Notes under the pieces: model-generated
The model's input: the letters and a program-made list of their open reading frames with translations, nothing else
Told to the model about the DNA's origin: nothing
The model's database searches: none
Part shown: one piece after another, positions 1 to 9,100 of the stretch
Layout: each line of letters starts with the position of its first letter
Position numbering within the stretch: the stretch's first letter is position 1
NCBI GenBank assembly: GCA_903921605.1
Contig: CAIXQV010000619.1
Coordinates: 1 to 9,482, forward strand
From: an uncultured Planctomycetaceae bacterium
GTDB lineage: Bacteria; Planctomycetota; Planctomycetia; Planctomycetales; Planctomycetaceae
Length of the DNA: 9,482 bases
Reading direction: 5' to 3'
Made by a program: the position numbers and the translations under genes

Positions 1-125
1 ATGCCGCTGACAGAACTCTGGTCCGCAAAGATCTGGTCCAGTGAAGTCCCGTCGAAGTATTGGTGCTGGATTGTTCCCGATGCATTCAACGTGGCAACAA
101 GCTGAGCTCCGTCGTAAACATAGTT
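1..125 (-). other. Pre-core signature of an RHS protein, cut by the window edge
   Basis: The last visible residues include NYVYDGAQLVATLNASG (72-122) and then YFDGTSLDQIFADQSSVSG (3-59). In RHS proteins a segment of the form 'YvYDg..li...d.sG.......y...ld..la' directly precedes the RHS core-associated domain, whose first strand usually reads like 'L.tDhlGSvr'. That domain, a Pro/Gly cleavage site and a variable C-terminal domain would then be encoded left of coordinate 1. They are predicted from family order and are not seen. Confidence 0.8.
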
Positions 126-3100
126 CTCCGTACTGATCGTGGTTGTTGTGCCAAACGTCGTCACCTTTTTGGAGATGCGATTGTCGTCACTGTCGTACGC
201 ATGCTCTACTCGTTTCAGCAGCACGCCGGCCGCATTGTAGAATTCGACCCTTGTCAGATGGTTACGATGATCCCAGGTGTAGTTGGTGTATTCCTGAAGC
301 GTATCGACACCCTGAGCCGTGATGACTCGCTGTCGACGCGTGATGTTGCCTTCGGCGTCATACGTGTAGGCAAAGGTGCCATCGTTTTGAATTCGATTGC
401 CTTTACCGACGATCGAATTGCCCACGATGCGATTGCCTGTGCTGTCATAGGCAAACGATTCATCAGCCCCCTGCCCTCGATCGGCAGTCGTCAACTGTCC
501 TGTCGCGTCGTAGCCAAAGTTGTTGATGATGTTGTTGAAGTTCAGCGAAGGGACCGCTGAGACTTCGTTCATCAGCTTGCCGTCGGCGAGGTACTTGTAC
601 TGATAGGACGCGAGACTTGTTGTACCGGTGCCGTTGGGGCGAGTGTGAACCTGAGAGATCAGTCGTCCGGAGGCATCGAGCCCGAAGGCCGTGTTCACGA
701 CGATGCTAGTCCAGGTCGCATCCGAATAGCGAGTGATCGACTGCGTTGATCCGTCATCCCAGTAGCCAAGACGAACCGACTTATTCTGCCAGTTGGCGAA
801 GGGGCCTGTGGCTGTCTGATTCAATTGAGTCAGCCGGTTAAGATAATCATAAGCTGAATAACTCGTCGTGACGGTGATGAGTGACGTCCCACCGCTGGTC
901 TGTTGATCTCGCGATGTGAGATTACCAAAGGCGTCATACTTGTACGTGAACTTTGAGAAGTTCTGGCCGGGCGTGGAGCTGTTATTCAATATCAGCAGGC
1001 GATCGAGATCGTCGTAAATCTGACTACTGATGCTGACCAGTGTGGGAGTTGTGGTCGCCATGTTCCATTGTTCGGCGACTGATGGCCGACCATTGTGGTC
1101 GAACCTGTTGCGGAACTCGGTAATGAACGCTGTTCCGGTGGAGTCTGATCTGAGCCATTGCTCGTTGGTTATGCGATCGAAATTGTCGCGAACATAGTTT
1201 ATCCGGAATCCTCGCCGATCAGTGACCGCCGTCACCTTACCCAACAGATCGTATTCAAAGACCGTGCTGAAACCGTTCGCATCGGTTTCAGCGATCACGT
1301 TCCCAAGGCTGTCGTATTGCCAGCGGCTGGTATTCCACGACGCATCCGTCAACTGAATTCGCTGCCCCGCGTTATCGTAGCGGTATTGAGTTGCATCGCC
1401 TTTCGCGTCGATCACCGTTGTAAGGCGATTCAGGCGATCGTAGAGATTGGTTGTGGTGGTAAACACATCAGCCGACGACGCTGTGGAAGAAATGGCATCC
1501 ACGTTTCGACGAACACTGTTAGAGAGAAGATTGCCAGCATTGTCGTAGGCATAGAGTGTTTCTGCGGCCAGTGTGTCGGCCGTGGCGTCACTTGAAGCAT
1601 CCGGATCCTGCCCCACGACTCGAATCTTGCGGTCAAGATCGTCGTAGTAAAACGTGGTGACTCGACCAAGCGGATCCCTTTGCGTCAGAACTCGACCTGC
1701 GAGGTCATAGGTAGTTGTCGAGACCGGTCCATTGGCAACAAGACCGGTCACAGGGTTGGGAGATCTTGTCTCTACCAGGCGATTGAGATTGTCGTAGACG
1801 TAGACCGTCGTTTTCTGGATGGCGTCGATAGCGGTGGAGGTTTGCGTGACGCTGGTCTGATTGCCGAAGATGTCGTAGCCGTAAAGCGTAACTGACTGAG
1901 CTTCGGAGCTGGCCGGAGGCGGTGTCGTCGTCTTGATCAGGCGGTTCAAATAGTTGTATTCGTTCCGAGTGATTCGACCGACCGTCGCCGACCGGTAGCT
2001 GTTCGACGCCAGCAGATTTCCGACCGCATCAAAGGTGTAGATCATGATCAGCGGGAAATTTCCAACGGCAGAGCCATCAGGGTCAGTTGTACGCTCCTGA
2101 TACTTTCGATTGAGCTGGTCGAAGAAAGCAAGCGACATTCTTCCCGCGGCGTCGGTGGCTGACGTCAGATTTCCGGAAAGATCGTAAGTAAAGGTCATCA
2201 CCGGCCGAGCCAGACGATCGTTGACGAGAGCGTCCGGTAGAATCGTGGTGGTCAATCGATTCAGATTGTCGTACACATAATCGGTTGTGTTCCCGAGAGC
2301 ATCCGTTTCCTGAATCTTGTTCCCGACGAGGTCATACTTGTACCGTGTGACGGGGGCCGAGAAGTAGTCAGAGAGATCCGCATCTGGCTGAGTGACGGAG
2401 AGGACTCGATTTCGCGAGTCATACGTTGAAGTCGTTATTCGGCCCAGTTGATCCGTCGTTGACAACAAGTTCCCAACGATGTCGTAGCGGAAGGTGCTCA
2501 CGGGAGCGGACAACGGTCCCTGCAATCCATCCGGATCGGGGGACGTTGTAGTCCGAAGTCGCCCCAACGCATCGTAAGTGTGCGAGGTGATTCGACCGAG
2601 CGGATCGATTGTCGCTTCGAGATTTCCGGCGAGATCGTAACGGTACCGAGTGACCGGTGAGCCACTTGTCGCCGAGGGAGGCGGAGCGATTTCCGCGATT
2701 TTGCGATTGAGTCGATCGTATTGAAACCATGTTGTGCGATTCTGGGCTGTGGTTTCGCCATGGCGAGTGATCGATAGAACGTTGCCCACTTTGTCGTACG
2801 TTGTGGACGTGATCGTTTCTGGTGAGGCCGTCAAGCTCGCAGGGACCTGTGAGGCACGTATCGCGGTACGGATCACGCGATTCAGTTCGTCGTAAGTGGT
2901 TTCCGTTTCGGTCCAGACTTCGGATGTGCCAATGCGATTTATCAACACGCTTTGCAACACAACGTTTCCGGCAGCGTCGTATTCGAAGGTCGTTTCCGGG
3001 CGAGTCATATTCGCACCGGGTAAAGGCAGAAGTTGTCGAGTCAACCGATTCAGGCGGTCATACTCATTTTGAGTGACGCCACTGCGTGGACTGGTCACTG

Positions 3101-6100
3101 TTAGTACATTTCCCCACTGATCGTAAGCCGTCGATGTGGCTGGTCCGGTATTTGGGGTAGACGCCGGTGAAGGCAGCCATACTCGTGTCTGCAGGTTCCA
3201 GTTGTTGAAGGTGTAAACAGTGACGCGGTCCAACGGGTCGATGATTCGTGTCGGGTTGCCTGCCAGGTCGTAACGAGTTTCCGTTTCAGCCCATGCTGCA
3301 CCATCCTGCACTGCGGTCAGTACCGGTCGATTTAAGGCGTCGTATTCAAATCGGGTGATCCGTCCGAGGGCATCTGTTTTTCGAGCGATATTGCCGTTAA
3401 TGTCGTAACTGATCGTCTCCAGCGGGGCTGTTTCCGTGTCGTCCGAATAGGGATCAGGTTTCGTTGACCGCACAAGGCGATTGAGACTGTCATAAGCAGA
3501 AGTGGACACTCGAGCCATGTGATCGGTGATACGAATCACATTACCATTGGCATTGTAGTCGGTTGTTGTGGAGAAGGATCGAAGACCAGACCAAACCCCA
3601 CCATCCGGATGGGGCATAATCGTCAGGATGACTCGTCCCAATACATCGTGATCGAATCTGGTTGTTCGGCCCAGTGCGTCCGTCGTGGATGTGATATCTC
3701 CGAACAGATCGTAAGTCGTGGATGATGAAGAACCAACAGTCGTTGCCGGAAGGCTCGATACGGCAGGCAGTTCTGTCCTGGTCAACTGATTTTTTAGGTT
3801 CCATGTGTACCTCGTGACCCTGCCGAGCGGGTTCGTTTCCGCAAGGAGATTTCCATTGGCATCATAAGACCATAAAAGGATCGGCGAATTGGCAGGCCCG
3901 GAAGTGCCATCCGGATCAGGCAAAGTGGTCCGGGTTCTCAGATTGAGTACGTTGTATTCATGCGTCGTCAGCCGTTCATCACCCTCGACAGACAGGCTTC
4001 CTTTCTCGAGTTGCGTGAGGAGATTCCCAAAAGCATCGTAGGTAAACTCGGTCACTGCCGCGGTGAGAATCCCTGAGCCATCGGGATCGGGCAGCGTCTT
4101 GCTGAGGACTCGCCCAAACATGTCATAGGTGAATGTTGTGGCGCGGGCGGCTGGATCGATTTCGGAGATCACATTCCCAAGAGCGTCATAGGTCCATTTC
4201 CAGACAGGGTTGGCCACCAACTGAACGCCATTAACATCTCTCATGATGCTTGGGGCGGTTTTTTGAATTCGTCGATTTAAACTGTCGTACAAAAATGTGG
4301 TCGTTTGACCTGAGGCGTCCGTCACGGCAACAACATTTCCGGAGGCATCATAGGAAGTGAAGGTCGTCGGAATGACAACTGTAAGCGTTGACTCCAATGC
4401 CGCAGACGGAGCAGCGACAAGTACGGGCGGCAACAGTTCGCGAACGACTCGATTCATCTTGTCCAGAACTTTGAATCTGCTGCGTCGTGAGGCGTCGATA
4501 GTTTCAATGACGTTGCCTGCCGGGTCATAGGTGACTCGCGTCATGAAGCCCATCGCATCCTGAGTCGCGATGACTCGCCCAAGATTGTCGTAGGAGGTTC
4601 GAGTCACCCTTGCAGAATCAGAGTCTGCCGCTGAGACAGGTTCGCCGTTACTATCTCGCTGGGCAAGATTAGTTGTGCCATCCTTGGTGAATGACGTTTC
4701 CCGAGTCTCTACCGCTCGTCCCAGACTGTCGCGACGGTAAACTCGGGCGAGCCCTGAGGAATCTCCGGAGTTGGCTGTGGGCAAGGCTTCAAACTGAAGT
4801 TGGCCGGCCATGTCGTAGAAGAACGACGTTTGTGCACCTCGAGCGTCTCTTGAAGAGGCGACCTCCTGTCCGAAGGAGAAGACTTTCGATGAGATTGCAT
4901 AGACTGAATTTCTACTGTTGATCGCTCGGTCACGAGAATCGAAGGAGGTCGATGTCATGCGTTTCTGACTTTGATCGACTCCGTTGGATTCTGCCATGAT
5001 CACAACGTCGTCGGTGAGAGTCGCAATCAGGCTGGCCGACATCAGCGTCGCGTCAGGACGGAGGTCAATACTCTCGGCAAGTACCTGATTGCCATTCGTG
5101 TCATAAAAGAATCGGTCAACTCGCTCTTTCTGGAGAGCCATTGCGCCGGAGATGGTCTGCCTGGACTCGTACAATGTCTGGATGATCTGTCGATTCGCAT
5201 TGAACAGATTTGTGATGACTCCCTTGCCGGTAGAGATCGACACCTGATTCCCGAACGAATCGTATCCATAGGCCGTTTCCAGATTCTGTGCATCAATGGT
5301 CTTCAGAAGACGTCCAGCAGAATCGTATTCGTGGCGCGTGATGGAGCCTCGCTGGTCAATCTCCTGCTCCAGGTCACCTCGAGCATCGTAGATTCGCGTG
5401 GTCGATGTGCCATCGGGGAAGATTGTCTGAATCGGTCGATTCAAAACATCATACATGAAACGCGTTGCATTGCCGTTTGGATCAATGCTGGCTGCGACGG
5501 TGCCGTCAATGTTGTATTGGATCTCGGAGAAGGTGCCGTCCGGGCGGATTTCTCGCAGGAGACGTCCGGTATTGTCGTATTCTTTTCGCCACACGGAGCC
5601 ATCTGGATCAATTCGTCGATCCAGCAGGCCCAGCGAGTTATAGAAATACTGAGTTCGCAGTCTTTTGCTCGTGACGTAAGGATCCGGTGTTGAGGTCTCG
5701 ATGAGCCGGCCGAGAGCGTCCCACGTGTAATCTGTAACTCGATTTCGTACTCCGGTATTGGAGTATTCCCGGACCATGTCGAGTCGGCCAGTATTGTCGA
5801 AGACGGATTCCGAGGAATCTCCTGTGGTGTAGATTCCGTTCGCCAATGTTTGATAATCGACACGTAAAGGATTTCCAAACGCATCATAGCCTGCTGCGTC
5901 AAAGACAGTTTTGTGGCCTCTGGGGGAAATTAATTCAGCAACTAACCCCTGCGGCGTGTATCGATACTGTGTGGCCCTGCCTGAGGCATCTGTCGATCTG
6001 GAGAGAGCACCTCGGACGGCTTTCAGGGCTGCACTCGTCGTGTCGAAGTATTCGTTGGAGGCAATTTGTCGTTCGACTCCGTCTATCGATTTTTCCCTGA

Positions 6101-9100
6101 TCGAAACAACCTGGTTGTAGACCGGATGGTATGTCAGCAATTGTGTGATGCCAGCCGCGTCACGATGTTCGATGACGTTGCCGTTGTCGTCGTACGCCCA
6201 TGATTCGGAGCGACCGTTCGTTGACATTGTCCGGGACGTCTGCCGGACATTGGAAGCCACTTCATAGAGAATCCTTTCTCCCGACGGCAGTGTGGACATC
6301 ACCATGTCGCCAAGATCTGAGAACTGTGTGGTCGTCAAGGCCCCACTGGCGTCGACCGTAGACGTAAAATTCTCGTGGGAGTGGTAAAGGAATGTGGTTT
6401 CCCGGTCCTCTGCATCGCGAACGGAACGCAGTCGTCCATTGCCATAGTATTCGTAAAGTGTTTTCGAAGAGTCGCCGGTCTCATTGGTAGAACCAGAATA
6501 GCCAGTTGCGGATTTCATCAGGCCTTCCAGTCGATCGCCCCGCCTTGCCCCAGTGCTCGAAGCAATCTTGTCGTACCATGAATAGGCGAATCTTGCGATC
6601 GTGTTTGTTGCATGCAAGGCCGGATCGTTGCCGGAGGCTTCGGATACTTTGACCCGATTTAGTCGGTTCTCTGCGTCGTAGAGATAGTCCCAAACACGCA
6701 TTCCCGTAACACCAGTGGCAGGGGCGTTTCCAGTTGATGCTGCGGGTACAACGATCCGAGAGATGCGGGAGTTAGTGTATGTAAAGCTGGCGAGGATTCG
6801 CTGAGTTGCCGCATTTGTGATCGACGTAATCCTCGATCGATCTGTCACACTACGATTGATTGCGATGCTGTTTCCAAATCGATCCGTGATTGAGACGAGG
6901 TACGCTGTGGACTTTCCTGTCTGTCTGACAGCAGTGCTGTTGAAATCCTGAAATCGGTATGTCGCTCCATCCGCATGGATGATTTCGTAAAAGTCTCCGT
7001 AGACGCCAGTCGTCGGTCCATCGATTCGACGAACCATAATACCTGGCATATTGAAAGGGTTTTCATATTCGGCAGTCTTCACCTGTGTTGCGTTGACGGT
7101 CGTTGTGCCGCCCTTGCCGTTCGGTGAAAAGACCCCGGTTGATCCATCCTCACGACGCCACAGAATCGAAGCTGGCTCGCCCACGCGATCAGTGTTGTTT
7201 TGAACGGCAATATTGTAGTAGCCCGTGAAGCGATTACCCTTCTTGACATAATAGACTGTAGTGGGAGTCATAGTCGTGACATCCAGCTGCTGGGCAAATG
7301 GATGCGTCCAGCCGACTCCGAAGCCACTGACATCTGTTCCGTCCATGATGCGTGTCGTCGTGGAAGCATCGCTTCTTGACGAGGTCCACGTACGGCTGAA
7401 CGGCACCGTCAACCCGGGAATTCCGACCGTGAAATCCGTATCGGATCGCCTCATGATGCCCTGGTACAGGTCAGGAGTAGCTCCGGTATCGCGTAGCTGT
7501 GAGAAATCCGACGAATCCGTCATCCCACTGTTTGAAACAACGCCTCCATTCAGGAGTAGGCCGTCCTCATTGGACAACATGAGTGATTCAATGATCGGGT
7601 ATTGCAGTGAGGCGGTTCCTGCAGTGTTTGTAGAGTATCGCTCATGTAGCCAGGCGAACCCCGTCCATCCATTGAAAGACTGCATCGTCGATGCCACTGT
7701 CACTATGCCGCCAGCATTTAGTTGCTGTTGAATCTGACTAAAGGCAGAGACCTGATTGGGGGACGTACCAAAACTCAGAAACGATGAGAGCGTGGTTGAT
7801 GCGGGGACTGAAGGGTTCCATGCATCACTGTATGTTCCGTCGGTGTTCCTCTTGAGTCTTCGTAAAACAAGACCATTCGTACTGGCCAGTGACAAGACCT
7901 TCAGTGCAGAGAGGGCAGAGTTGTCGGAAATCTCAGACAGGAGATCCTGTTCACGTGCTGATAATTCTACAAGGGTCAGCTGAGCCCGAGACTGTTGCAG
8001 CGGATCTGTCTGGTTCAAAACGCCAGCTATTCGTGCCACATACAGGAGCTTTCCAACTGGAAAGTCGACAGCAATACTTTTTGGTCGAACAAAGAATACT
8101 GAGTCAGGCTGTACTGTATTGGACCTTCCTGTAATCAATCCCGCTGTTACACCAGGACGCAACAGGATGGCCTGCGTCATTCGAGCGATGTCATCTTCCG
8201 ATTGTTCGCTGCGGCTCAGGAGGCGGATCGCAGAATATGAGAGCACTCTCTCTAAGATTTGTTGCGGGTTGTAGGTCGCCGTGTTGACTGCACCCTGACT
8301 ATTGATCGCCGTCAGCGGGATGTTGTCGTAGGCCTCCGCCAATCCGCTTGCCGCATTGGCTACGTCAGTCGCTGAGTACTGTCCGGCCCTCAACAAAACT
8401 TGCGAATAACTGTCAGGCTGCAGAGGCAGAATCTGAGTTTCGGCGGGTGCCGATGGCGATGTGCGAAGTTCGACTCGAAGCCTCAAAACGCCACTGCCTG
8501 TGAACGGAATGGTCTTAATGTAGATGACGTCATTTAACAGGAGGCTGGCGGATCTACCGTCGGTAGCAGTTCGCACCACGATCTTTTCGCGAACCAACTC
8601 ACTTAGCTCTTTTGGCAGAATTGGTACGATTCCAGTGAGAACTTCGTGGGCGGCAGTACTGCCGTCAGGACGCAGGAACGAGATCGCTATCGTCTGATAG
8701 TCGCTGGCGTTCCATACTGGCACAGGCAACCCGACGGGAGTCAGTGATATGGGTGTCAGGTTGTGGGCTGATTCAAGAATGGTCCGCGTGTGACCAATCC
8801 CGACAACACTTTCGGAAATTGTCTGACTCGTACTCCCCAACCTTCGATTGATGGTCCACTCGAGTGGACTTGAACTCGGAATGTCCCGGCCATCTACTTT
8901 GATATTGTCAATATAGTGATGTCCTGATCCCGCGGTATAGATTCCAAATCTTCCGCTGTTTACGCGTAATGCCGATGTGGAAGTCAGCTTTAATCTGGAA
9001 ACCACGTCGCCATTTTCCCACTGAACAAACACCGTCAGAGTACTATTCTGGATAGTGAGGTCTACTTGGCATTGCATCAGACCTGCCGCTGTACGGCTGG

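Noticed and set aside
60..560. Plus-strand open frames of 166 codons (60-560), 145 codons (1158-1595) and 156 codons (7261-7731)
   Set aside because: All lie opposite clearly coding RHS sequence on the minus strand. The first two are codon-aligned antisense artefacts. None gives a recognisable protein.
2526..2540. PDPDG loops as EF-hand or dockerin calcium sites
   Set aside because: They have alternating Asp residues, but I see no 12-residue loop with the closing acidic position or the flanking helices.
4980..5040. Hydrophobic stretch as a transmembrane segment
   Set aside because: It is interrupted by Thr-Asp-Asp and lies in the middle of a YD repeat field, so a membrane span is unlikely.
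1248..5645. Regularly spaced repeats that might suggest a CRISPR array or satellite DNA
   Set aside because: The period exists at the protein level and keeps codon phase; the DNA units are not near-identical and there is no constant repeat with unique spacers.
4971..5693. A 240-codon open frame on the plus strand
   Set aside because: It is codon-aligned antisense to the YD gene. In that register a plus-strand stop needs a Leu TTA or CTA or a Ser TCA codon in the real gene, and these are uncommon here. Its translation has no recognisable domain.
5441..5902. A 153-codon minus-strand open frame in a different register
   Set aside because: It overlaps the main gene out of frame, and the main frame there carries canonical repeats at exact spacing, so no separate gene is supported.
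8325..8330. Tyr-Asp pair as an extra repeat upstream of the RHS region
   Set aside because: It is isolated (AEAYDNIP), with no 'G' or 'T' positions around it and no neighbours at repeat spacing.
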